Source of the DNA: UBA7359 sp963976795
GTDB taxonomy: Bacteria; Pseudomonadota; Gammaproteobacteria; Eutrophobiales; Eutrophobiaceae
Length of the DNA stretch: 64,000 nt
NCBI GenBank assembly: GCA_963976795.1
Contig: CAXBLT010000002.1
Span: forward strand, 248,001 to 312,000
Direction: 5' to 3'
Position numbers and translations under genes: made by a program. The notes under the pieces were generated by a model. It did not search any database. It worked only from the letters and a program-made list of their open reading frames with translations, and was not told the origin of the DNA. Positions 25,688 through 33,202 of this stretch are shown here, one piece after another. The first letter of the stretch is position 1, and each line of letters begins with the position of its first letter.

Positions 25688-26872
25688 TCATTTCTTTGAA
25701 AACCCATCGTTTCTCCAGAACTCCTTCTGCGCTTCGGTGACTTTGACCAGATAGTGCCGTGATTCTTGCTTGGGGTGATTTTGGGTGAGGTGTAGGTAGA
25801 CCTCGTTAGGAGGGAGTTGGTTTATCTTGACTACGGCCTGATCTCGATTGGATGAAAAGGTTTTGAGCACATTTCCCGCGCCGCCGTTGTAGGCCGAGAT
25901 GACTGTATAGCGCTTGGCGTTTTGGTCTTTTACCTTTGCCAAGTATTGCTCTTGTAGAATTTGAATATAGGCAGTACCGATATCGATATTGTATTCCGGA
26001 TCGTAGAGATTATTTGGTGTCGGCTGGCCTGAACGTTTTTTTATCTTCTGGAAGACATCTTTGCCTGCGGTGCTGGGTACAATTTGCATCAGGCCATAGG
26101 CCGGGGCATGACTAACGGCAAAGGGGTTGAAACTGCTTTCTGTTTTTATGATGCCGTAGATCAGACTTTCGTTTACCTTATATTTCTTGCTGTATTTCTG
26201 CACCAGACTGGCGTATTTATAGGCGCGTACTTCTTTGTGCTTTGCGACTAAGGGGAAGACGACTCTTAAACCATTGCGCTTGCCGATTTTTACTTTCGTG
26301 AGTTTGTTTGCGATCAGATATTCCGCGTATTTATTCGCGCGCCATTGCCATTGGATGGGTTTGCCTTCGTTGTCTAATACTTGTTCGTAGAGAAAGGGTT
26401 TGCCGTCTTCTTTAGGGGTGGCATCGGAATAGAGATCGACTTGCCTTGGATCGTCTGGCGTGAGTAGAGTTGTGATGATGGCTTTCTTTAAATACGTTTC
26501 TTGTGAGTCTGGTGCCAGTGTTTCTATAGTGACTGTACCGGTCTCAAAATCGATATGAGCGCGGTTGAAATATTTGTCTGTGTACTTTACATAGTCTTTC
26601 GGACCCGCTTCTCTTGCGTCGTCTTCACCCCAGATATCGCTGATGAATCCGATAAAATTTTCTAGCCGAGTTTTATAGGCCTTGAGATCTGCCGGGAGTT
26701 GCCCGGGGTTTAATGCGTATTGCCGGCCTTTGCTTTCCAATACTTGCGCGGCACCCGCGGCCGGGTCTTGTATGAGTACGCTCGCCGTGCGGATATCACT
26801 TACGTTACAGCTCGCAAGTGGTATTAGTAACGAGTACGCTAGGCTTTTATTAGTATTCCGCGGCTTGGTCAT
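25688..26872 (-). CDS. mltC: Membrane-bound lytic murein transglycosylase C
   Basis: 394 residues from the chosen start. The N-terminus is a lipoprotein signal, SLAYSLLIPLASC, with a lipobox Cys; ATG 26872 gives this signal directly, whereas ATG 26902 would add ten polar residues, so the shorter start is preferred. An MltC-specific N-terminal domain (DUF3393-like) covers about 55-190. The lytic transglycosylase domain follows with the catalytic Glu in GIIKTESSFNP, then AYGLMQIVP, and YDPEYNIDIGTAYI, VISAYNGGAGNV. It cleaves peptidoglycan glycan strands to 1,6-anhydro products at the outer membrane. Strong homology pattern throughout. Confidence 0.92.
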   Translation of the reverse strand: MTKPRNTNKSLAYSLLIPLASCNVSDIRTASVLIQDPAAGAAQVLESKGRQYALNPGQLPADLKAYKTRLENFIGFISDIWGEDDAREAGPKDYVKYTDKYFNRAHIDFETGTVTIETLAPDSQETYLKKAIITTLLTPDDPRQVDLYSDATPKEDGKPFLYEQVLDNEGKPIQWQWRANKYAEYLIANKLTKVKIGKRNGLRVVFPLVAKHKEVRAYKYASLVQKYSKKYKVNESLIYGIIKTESSFNPFAVSHAPAYGLMQIVPSTAGKDVFQKIKKRSGQPTPNNLYDPEYNIDIGTAYIQILQEQYLAKVKDQNAKRYTVISAYNGGAGNVLKTFSSNRDQAVVKINQLPPNEVYLHLTQNHPKQESRHYLVKVTEAQKEFWRNDGFSKK

Positions 26873-27014
26873 TTTTTGTACATCATTGTGAAGGCACCTC
26901 ATCTAATGCTAATAATGCCGATAGTTGTTCCTTAGGTAATTGGACTAACAAGTCGAGGTATTTGATCTGGAGATGTTCGATTAACATGATTCTTTTAATT
27001 TGTATTGAGAATGT

Positions 27015-27054
27015 TTGATTTTAGTCAAATATAACTTCAGCGTTAGCCTACAAT
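27015..27054 (+). promoter_or_regulatory. FNR/CRP-family-like box and -10 upstream of the cbpA operon
   Basis: TTGAT-TTTA-GTCAA at 27015-27028 matches the FNR half-sites TTGAT-N4-ATCAA with one mismatch. A -10-like TACAAT lies at 27049-27054. Transcription would start near 27061, putting the box centre at about -40, the usual class II activator position. Identified by eye. Confidence 0.45.
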
Positions 27055-27125
27055 ATATCATGGCTTGATCTTGCAATATCACTCTGCCGACACAAGATAG
27101 GTAAGTATATATGAGGGATAACAAC

Positions 27126-27359
27126 ATGAGCGAATATAAGCGGGAAACGGGCATTCTGACCCTGAGTCTTGCAGACGCCCAAAACTTTCATCGCACCGCG
27201 GATCACAAGCTGGGCGAAAATCCTTCGATTGAGTTCTATGCCGACAAACTCAGAAACTTTGGCTATGACGTGACTCGGGTAAGCAAAGATGAACTCGATG
27301 TGAAAGCGTCAGAAGATGAGATTTATGAATTTTTAAGTGGGCAACTGATTTATCTTTAG
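27126..27359 (+). CDS. Conserved hypothetical small protein heading the cbpA-cbpM operon
   Basis: 77 residues from ATG 27126, which has GAGGGA seven bases upstream; the ATG at 27111 lacks this. The protein is soluble and begins MSEYKRETGILTLSLADAQN, with alternating charged and hydrophobic segments (IEFYADKLRNFGYDVTRVSK) that suggest a small alpha/beta fold. I do not recognise a family. It is 68 bp upstream of cbpA and lies behind the only promoter-like sequence of the group, so it is probably the first gene of a three-gene operon with the cbpA and cbpM genes. Confidence 0.65.
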   Translation: MSEYKRETGILTLSLADAQNFHRTADHKLGENPSIEFYADKLRNFGYDVTRVSKDELDVKASEDEIYEFLSGQLIYL

Positions 27360-27427
27360 CGCTGGTCATTGGGAAAAACAATGTCTGTTTTTCTGCATTA
27401 CACTACTGTTTTCATAAGAGGTTATGA

Positions 27428-28369
27428 ATGGATTTCAAAGATTATTATAATATTCTAGGTGTCTCACCCGAAGCCGACTTGAAGGCGATCAAAACCGCCT
27501 ATAGAAAACTGGCGCGTAAATATCATCCCGACGTGAGCGAAGCAAAAGATGCTGAAGCCAGGTTTAAGGATGTGGCGGAGGCCTATGCCGCACTGAAAGA
27601 TCCGGAAAAAAGAGCGGAGTACGATGAACTGAGAAAGTATGGCCAGCATGGACAAAATTTTACACCACCACCGGGTTGGCAACCTTCTGGTGATCATGGT
27701 GGTGATTTTTCCGATTTCTTTGATTCCATTTTTGGCGGCGGTAAAGCACAAGCCAGCTCAGGCGGACAACAACATCGAGAAACTCGATTTAGTATTCGCG
27801 GGCAGGATATCGAAACCGAATTACCCATCTTTCTTGAAGAGACACTTTCAGATAAACAGAAATCGATTTCCTATCATCTTCCGCATTACGATGCCGAAGG
27901 GCGACGACTGGCCGATGTTAAGAAATCATTGAATATTAAAATTCCCAAGGGTGTTACCGAAGGCGAACGTATTCGTTTAAAAGGACAGGGTGGACCCGGT
28001 ATTGGTGATGGCGTTAATGGCGATCTGTATTTGCATATACGCCTGGTACCCCATCCCTTGTTTGATGTTGAGGGACATAACCTGATCATTACCGTACCTA
28101 TCGCACCGTGGGAAGCCATACTCGGCACCAAGGTTGAGGTGCCAACACTCGCGGGTAGTATTAATTTAACTTTGCCGCCGAATAGCCAGACCGGAAAACG
28201 TTTGCGTGTCAAAGGTAAAGGTTTGGTAAACAAAACCGGCATGGGTGATTTATATGCGGTTATAAAAATAGTAATCCCGGATAAAACTGATGAGGAAACG
28301 CAACAACTTTGGCAAACCTTGTCGGAAAAGATTAAATTCAATCCACGTAGCGAATGGAGCAAGTCATGA
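27428..28369 (+). CDS. cbpA: DnaJ-family co-chaperone, curved DNA-binding protein CbpA
   Basis: 313 residues. J domain at 4-68 with the HPD motif in KYHPDVSEA, a Gly/Pro-rich linker (PPPGWQPSGDHGGDFSDFF), and no zinc-finger domain, followed by two C-terminal substrate-binding domains (FSIRGQDIETELPIFLEE; GDLYLHIRLVPHPLFDVEGH). This type B architecture and the adjacent cbpM define CbpA. It stimulates DnaK and in E. coli also binds curved DNA in stationary phase. The stop overlaps the start of cbpM by three bases. Confidence 0.93.
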   Translation: MDFKDYYNILGVSPEADLKAIKTAYRKLARKYHPDVSEAKDAEARFKDVAEAYAALKDPEKRAEYDELRKYGQHGQNFTPPPGWQPSGDHGGDFSDFFDSIFGGGKAQASSGGQQHRETRFSIRGQDIETELPIFLEETLSDKQKSISYHLPHYDAEGRRLADVKKSLNIKIPKGVTEGERIRLKGQGGPGIGDGVNGDLYLHIRLVPHPLFDVEGHNLIITVPIAPWEAILGTKVEVPTLAGSINLTLPPNSQTGKRLRVKGKGLVNKTGMGDLYAVIKIVIPDKTDEETQQLWQTLSEKIKFNPRSEWSKS

Positions 28370-28677
28370 TTAAAACCAGTGTAACTGTCGAACTCTCGCT
28401 CTATGAGGTTTGCGAAATTGCAGAACTGCCAACCGAAGTTCTGATTACAATTGTTGAAGAAGGCGTACTCGAACCGAAAGGCGTTTCACCTGAAGAATGG
28501 TGCTTCGATAGTACTATGCTCAGCATCGCTAAACGCGCAGCACGACTACACCGTGATTTTGATATTGAATGGGCCGGCATTCCATTGTATCTCGACATGA
28601 TCGAGGAAATGGAAAAACTCCGTACTCAAAACAAAAGGTTACGACAAAGGCTTAATCGATTTTTGTTAGACGAATGA
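28366..28677 (+). CDS. cbpM: Chaperone modulator CbpM
   Basis: 103 residues from ATG 28366, which overlaps the cbpA stop (ATGA); an upstream ATG at 28354 inside cbpA is less likely. MerR-like helix-turn-helix N-terminus with SLYEVCEIAELPTEVLITI, VEEGVLEPKG and WCFDSTMLSIAKRAARLHRDF, then the C-terminal helix MIEEMEKLRTQNKRLRQRL. CbpM binds the J domain of CbpA and inhibits it. Operon position and sequence both support the call. Confidence 0.92.
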   Translation: MIKTSVTVELSLYEVCEIAELPTEVLITIVEEGVLEPKGVSPEEWCFDSTMLSIAKRAARLHRDFDIEWAGIPLYLDMIEEMEKLRTQNKRLRQRLNRFLLDE

Positions 28678-28759
28678 TGTTTATAACGCTAGATTTGATC
28701 TAGCACTTTCCGAACACAAGCTTTAACCAGATCTTACAGTCCGGATACCGAACACTAAA

Positions 28760-29341
28760 TTAGCGCATCATCATTGTATGTTGCTCGCCTTGTTCATCAA
28801 ACACGACTACTGATAGTGAGCTTCCCACAGGTACGACATCACTCCATAGTTTGAACACATGATTTAATGACACGCCACGGGCTTCATGTGTTGCCGCCAA
28901 CCAAGCTGTTGTTGCAATAACATGGATGGTCCCTTCGTCTTTATCGATCACCTCTTTGAACTGAGGTATACCATTTTGGTTCCTTACGTTTTCTGTATAG
29001 GCATTAAACCTTTGCTTAAAGATTCTAAAGCGTTTTTCTTCTGCGCTTTCTTTTTTCTTTAGCTTTTTAATTAAGGTTTTATAGATCCAGCCAGTCTTGA
29101 TGTCTTCTCTATTGGTACTTACCTCTACCCAATCACCCTGCCGTTGGATCTCGATGACAATTCGGTCTTTTAATAATTTTATTGGTGAGGCGGCATCCGT
29201 TGATGGCGCAGTTCTGAGATTTACTATACTCCCCGTGATAATAAGCTTATCGCCGGCTACTGCATGGCTATTGCTTATCGGCGTACTCCCGTAGGCGAAG
29301 ACAATCAGAAACGTTTGAATGATTCTATTATTAATTCTCAA
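28760..29341 (-). CDS. Exported SH3b-domain protein
   Basis: 193 residues. A signal peptide (IIQTFLIVFAYGSTPISNS) precedes a bacterial SH3 domain (about 33-92): VNLRTAPSTDAASPIKLL, then WVEVSTNREDIKTGWIY, the typical RSEP-like variant ligand-binding pattern. The C-terminal part (EERFRIFKQRFNAYTENVR...) is a helical domain of unknown type. SH3b domains usually target cell-wall peptides, so periplasmic envelope binding is likely. It lies eight bases after the FHA gene on the same strand and is presumably co-transcribed. Confidence 0.7.
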   Translation of the reverse strand: MRINNRIIQTFLIVFAYGSTPISNSHAVAGDKLIITGSIVNLRTAPSTDAASPIKLLKDRIVIEIQRQGDWVEVSTNREDIKTGWIYKTLIKKLKKKESAEEKRFRIFKQRFNAYTENVRNQNGIPQFKEVIDKDEGTIHVIATTAWLAATHEARGVSLNHVFKLWSDVVPVGSSLSVVVFDEQGEQHTMMMR

Positions 29342-29349
29342 ACTATATT

Positions 29350-30216
29350 CTATTTTATAAAGTCAGAATTAATGAATGTGCCTTCTGATGAATGGTCTGT
29401 CAACTTAAGCGCATTACCTTCACTAATACGTATAGAGAGGTGTGTTCTCGAAACATGTTTTTGCGCTGGATCGATCTTCACTGTACTTTTGACACTTCTG
29501 CCAATCATGTTGGCACCTTGATTGAGAACCGTAGTTCCACTCTCGTCGATGTATTGTACTTCACCATTCGTTGCTACAAGCTGCCCCGGGTATGATGCGA
29601 GGCGAACACCTATTTTTTCTCCTGGCGGCAGTGTCACTGAGACCGTTGTGTCTTTTGGCAAGCGCTGAAACTCCGCTTCCACTTGAGTATCGAACTTAAT
29701 CTCTTCGCGTAAATGACCAAGCCCCCATGTCTCTTCGAAATCATTTAGTTTATTTACAGCGCCATTTGCTACAGTCCCTTCATTCTGTTTCATCCCCGCA
29801 CGAATAGTGTCGATGGCATCTTCCACAGCGGATAAATACTTCATATATTTCATAATAACGGTGACACGGATAGCGTCGATATCACCCTGCTCTTTATTTA
29901 AGGACTGGATTATGTCGCGCCAATTCTGGTCTTGCGAAAACATTTGCGTATCTAATTCACGCATTGAACGATCAATATTGTCCGGTTCATCGACAATACT
30001 ATTGAGTATTTTAAACATACTTTTATTCAAGCTAGCGAGTTTCTGCGCTTGCGTGTCTAATTCTTCTGCCGATAACGCGAATAATTCTGCTAGCTTTGCG
30101 GATGATATTGATGTTCTACCTTCCAGACAAAATGCAATATCAGTTACTGAACTAAACTGTAGTGTCTGATCACCGACTTTAAGTGCCAATGGTTTTTTAA
30201 ATAGTTTATCTAGCAT
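29350..30216 (-). CDS. FHA-domain protein
   Basis: 288 residues, with no signal peptide. The first 190 residues are helical with no recognised domain. The C-terminal 90 form an FHA phosphothreonine-binding domain: IGRSVKSTVKID, then HVSRTHLSIRI with the Ser-Arg and His of the binding site, and LTDHSSEGTFIN. FHA proteins read phosphorylated targets of Ser/Thr kinases, and this window encodes two such kinases (17305 and 35329), though neither is adjacent. Co-transcribed with the exported SH3b protein downstream. Confidence 0.82.
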   Translation of the reverse strand: MLDKLFKKPLALKVGDQTLQFSSVTDIAFCLEGRTSISSAKLAELFALSAEELDTQAQKLASLNKSMFKILNSIVDEPDNIDRSMRELDTQMFSQDQNWRDIIQSLNKEQGDIDAIRVTVIMKYMKYLSAVEDAIDTIRAGMKQNEGTVANGAVNKLNDFEETWGLGHLREEIKFDTQVEAEFQRLPKDTTVSVTLPPGEKIGVRLASYPGQLVATNGEVQYIDESGTTVLNQGANMIGRSVKSTVKIDPAQKHVSRTHLSIRISEGNALKLTDHSSEGTFINSDFIK

Positions 30217-30401
30217 AGGTAGCGGTTTACAGGGCGACTAGCTCCTTATGTTTTATCATTAGTATAGTGCTAATAATGCAGTCAGCCATATTTTTTATAA
30301 AACAACCTATGGAACACATAAAATATTATTAGCCTCTCTTCCCCTGATTTTTGATACACTTTGTTTACTTATTCTAACTCAGTAACACTATAGGCATCGC
30401 T

Positions 30402-30917
30402 ATGCGCATTACTTTTATTCTGTTGCTTTCTTTTATAAGCTTTATGTTACTTCCATTTTCTTCGGTCTATGCTGCACCACTTACTGTCGGTGGGACGGCG
30501 ACTGATTGGGAGCTGCAAGCAAAGGATGGTAGTTCAGTACAATATTATGTCGATAGTGAAGATAAAGTATCGGTGATTATCTTTTGGGCGACCTGGTGCC
30601 CGTATTGCATAACGTTGATGCCGCACCTTGAGGATATTTATCGTCAGTATCGAAATAAAAATGTTAAATTTTATGCAATTGATGTCTATGAAGATGGTGT
30701 TATCGACCCGATAGAATATTTTGATAAGAAGGGGTTTACTTATACGATGTTAATGGATGGTGATGAGGTCGCAACACAATATGGTGTTAGAGGCACGCCC
30801 GCTGTTTATGTTGTTGGTAAGGATAAAAAAGTCGTTTATAAACGACCTACTGGCATGAGCGATGTCCTGGTAAAACAGAATGTTGGTTTGCGTATTAAGC
30901 AAGCATTGGCAAAATAA
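30402..30917 (+). CDS. Periplasmic thioredoxin-like (TlpA/ResA-type) protein
   Basis: 171 residues with a signal peptide (LLLSFISFMLLPFSSVYAA). The thioredoxin fold carries FWATWCPYCITLMPHL, a WCxxC active site with CPYC like glutaredoxin, and the cis-Pro region YGVRGTPAVYVVGKD. TlpA/ResA proteins reduce disulfides in exported proteins, for example apocytochromes c. The multiheme cytochromes at 53589 and 51772 would need such a reductase, but nothing links them directly. The gene stands alone, with two hairpins following its stop. Confidence 0.88.
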   Translation: MRITFILLLSFISFMLLPFSSVYAAPLTVGGTATDWELQAKDGSSVQYYVDSEDKVSVIIFWATWCPYCITLMPHLEDIYRQYRNKNVKFYAIDVYEDGVIDPIEYFDKKGFTYTMLMDGDEVATQYGVRGTPAVYVVGKDKKVVYKRPTGMSDVLVKQNVGLRIKQALAK

Positions 30918-30936
30918 TACGCCGTGGCTAAATTAC

Positions 30937-30989
30937 GCAGACCTTCCCTGGTCTGCTTACGGGGGGTCTCTCCAGCCACTTCCGGAGAC
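30937..30989. terminator. Tandem hairpins between convergent genes
   Basis: GCAGACC-TTCCCT-GGTCTGC (30937-30956) is a seven-base perfect stem, followed by a second stem GTCTC/GAGAC (30966-30970 with 30985-30989). They sit between the thioredoxin-like stop and the stop of the leftward gene at 31006. There is no U-run, so an intrinsic terminator is possible but not certain. Confidence 0.4.
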
Positions 30990-31005
30990 AAAGAATCCGT
31001 TACAA

Positions 31006-31296
31006 TTAATTCGCTATACTTCTTTGCGGGTGTTCATCCAACACATTTTTGAGCGGCGTTATTTCCTTAAAACCATCAAGCATCCTTTCGATGCTTTGCG
31101 CTTCTGCCACTGTTTGGTTCTGCCAACCTTCAAACAGGTTAATTCCGACAAACCATTTTGTTTCGTGGTCGCGACATATAAACCAGTGTTCCTTACCGAG
31201 GTTTACAAAGCCATCAGTCTTATCACATAACGGACAGACTCCACAAAGTTTACTGTATTGAACGTCCTGGATTGGGATAACATTGGTAGGGATCAT
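31006..31296 (-). CDS. Small zinc-finger-like hypothetical protein
   Basis: 96 residues from ATG 31296 with a perfect AGGAGGT five bases upstream, the strongest ribosome-binding site near here. The cysteines CGVCPLCDKTDGF and later WFICRDHETKWFVGI could bind a metal (CxxCxxC...CxxH). The pattern CPLC...F...WFICRDHE resembles the zinc ribbons of CHC2-type proteins. No named family is recognised. It converges with the thioredoxin-like gene. Confidence 0.65.
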   Translation of the reverse strand: MIPTNVIPIQDVQYSKLCGVCPLCDKTDGFVNLGKEHWFICRDHETKWFVGINLFEGWQNQTVAEAQSIERMLDGFKEITPLKNVLDEHPQRSIAN

Positions 31297-31491
31297 GGCA
31301 CACCTCCTGCGGTGTTAAGTTACCTACATAATTAATCTGCAATCTCTATACCACTTCCACTTAAGTATAGTCTGCTATTTATGACTGTATATAGCCTTTA
31401 AAGTTTGATTTTTATGAAGTTTTTGTGAAGCTCAGGTAAGCCAATTTATTATGAAGATCTCTTAAGATACTAGAATATTGGCAATTATTGT

Positions 31492-32070
31492 TTAACTCTC
31501 ACTACAGTGTAGCCAACGATGGAAAAGTTTTGCCACTATTGGCATTACGATATATGTCATCAGGGGAACCAGGATGAGTGAACTGACGGCCACTCTTACT
31601 ACTAGATTAAGCTCAGCCATAAATGGCATTAAGAAGTAATTCAGAAACAAAGATAATGGAAAAATGGATATCCAAACAATAACCATCATCTTATACCTTG
31701 GAGGAGGAACTAGCGCCTCTTCTCCTTCTAGCATAAACCAGGTCTCCAGCCCACTAAGGATTTCCAGTTCATATCCGCTTGCTGCAACTTCAGCATAACG
31801 TTCCATCCATTTCTGGCGGATATCTGAATTTTCCCAAGCCAGATAGTTTCGCATGGAATCGAATTTAAATACGATACGATAATAGTCTCCGGCCTTGGTT
31901 GGTTTGATAATGTTTACGCCAAGGTGTCCCTCGAAAGACATTGCATCTTTGGTCGTAGCCGACATGACATCTTCAAAATCTGTTATACGACCTGGCTTGG
32001 GTCGTCGCTTAACAATTATTGTAACGGGTGTGTCACAATCAATTGGCCCTGATTCATTTGTTTGTTTCAT
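31492..32070 (-). CDS. Antibiotic biosynthesis monooxygenase (ABM)-domain membrane protein
   Basis: 192 residues. Residues about 17-115 are an ABM ferredoxin-like fold: VTIIVKRRPKPGRITDFED, FEGHLGVNIIKP, YYRIVFKFDSMRNYLAWENS. Two membrane helices follow (about 128-148 and 155-178). This ABM-plus-helices layout occurs in several proteobacterial proteins of unknown substrate. The start is two bases after the stop of the amidohydrolase gene (32073), so the two genes are translationally coupled. It may be a membrane-associated oxygenase or a ligand-binding protein; no antibiotic role is implied. Confidence 0.75.
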   Translation of the reverse strand: MKQTNESGPIDCDTPVTIIVKRRPKPGRITDFEDVMSATTKDAMSFEGHLGVNIIKPTKAGDYYRIVFKFDSMRNYLAWENSDIRQKWMERYAEVAASGYELEILSGLETWFMLEGEEALVPPPRYKMMVIVWISIFPLSLFLNYFLMPFMAELNLVVRVAVSSLILVPLMTYIVMPIVAKLFHRWLHCSES

Positions 32071-32072
32071 TT

Positions 32073-33155
32073 TTAATTCACGTCTAACAAAGAATTTATG
32101 CGTCCTACGCTTCTAGTAAAAACTGATTGCGGCACACCAATGGCTTCTTTTAATTCAATATCTCGATCCCATTTATTTTTTATCTTACTCAATCGCCAGG
32201 CATTTTTTATTCCGATGTGATTAATATGATACCAGGGCGAAACCAGGGGGAAGGACTGTAACGGCCAGTCGGTACCGTAGATCATTCTTTCTGTTAAACC
32301 GGGCTTTTGTAATGCTTGCGCCAGATAGCCGAGTTTGTTTATTTGGGTCAAACTGGATATCTCGGTATAAAGATTAGGGAATTCAACAAACATGGGCATA
32401 ATACGTTCAAAATTATTCTGCCCTTCTGACTCACCCGTTGTCGCTATATGTGCTGCGATAACGGTCACACCACTATTTAATGCCAGCTCCAATCGTCTTG
32501 GATCTGCGAGCGCATCGTTGGTATTAGGGAAGGACTTTTCCATTCCTGTATGCGTGAGTAAAGGAATATTTAATTCGGCCATTTTACGATAGAAAGGTTC
32601 AAAGCGTTTGTCTGCTGGATCGAAGTGCATGATCGACGGTATCCATTTTATTAACACTGCACCTTGCGCATAAACTTTTTCTAATAACTCAACACTGTCT
32701 GCACGGCTTGGGTTGATACTGGCACCAAATAATAAGTTTGGATACTTTGCAGACTCTCGTGCGACAAACTCATTGTCGACATAAAATTGCGTGGCGGCTT
32801 TATCCAGTTTCCCAGTTTTTTTATCGATAACGCCATCAAGCGCCAGGATGATTGCCTGGTCAATGTATTTCGATTCTTCTATTTTTTCGTTTAGTCGTTT
32901 TACAACGATTTGATCACCATGTCTTTTCAATTCTTCTTCCGTGACGTTCATCCACTTTAAGAAAAACTTAAATCGAAAGTTTTTGTACATCGTATCATTA
33001 ATAAAGTTATCTGATTCTCCATGACCTAGGCCGGCGACATGTACATGCCAATCAATAATATTCAATTGTTCCAAATCATCACTAGCTGCCAATGCATTCA
33101 TTGAAAATGTAATGACTACCAGCAGCAATATGTCAGGTAAATAATATGGTTTCAT
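32073..33155 (-). CDS. Exported amidohydrolase-family (TIM-barrel) hydrolase
   Basis: 360 residues with a signal peptide (LLLVVITFSMNALAAS). The mature protein is an amidohydrolase-2-type barrel: metal-binding IIDWHVHVAG, IPLLTHTGMEKSF, VIAAHIATTG, and MIYGTDWPLQ with the catalytic Asp. Relatives include decarboxylases and lactonases; the substrate is not deducible. It is co-transcribed with the ABM-domain membrane protein two bases downstream, so both may act on the same small molecule in the periplasm. Confidence 0.82.
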   Translation of the reverse strand: MKPYYLPDILLLVVITFSMNALAASDDLEQLNIIDWHVHVAGLGHGESDNFINDTMYKNFRFKFFLKWMNVTEEELKRHGDQIVVKRLNEKIEESKYIDQAIILALDGVIDKKTGKLDKAATQFYVDNEFVARESAKYPNLLFGASINPSRADSVELLEKVYAQGAVLIKWIPSIMHFDPADKRFEPFYRKMAELNIPLLTHTGMEKSFPNTNDALADPRRLELALNSGVTVIAAHIATTGESEGQNNFERIMPMFVEFPNLYTEISSLTQINKLGYLAQALQKPGLTERMIYGTDWPLQSFPLVSPWYHINHIGIKNAWRLSKIKNKWDRDIELKEAIGVPQSVFTRSVGRINSLLDVN

Positions 33156-33202
33156 ATGTATCAGTCAATACTCGTTTTAAATAGTAAAGTGTTAAATCAT
33201 TA

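Noticed and set aside
26883..26987. 34-codon leftward frame just upstream of mltC, ending in TGA ten bases before the chosen mltC ATG
   Set aside because: No ribosome-binding site beyond a weak AAAAGAA, no recognisable sequence, and such frames are common by chance; could be a leader peptide but not supported enough to list.
27464..28362. Long antisense frames inside cbpA
   Set aside because: Shadows of a strongly supported gene; no ribosome-binding sites.
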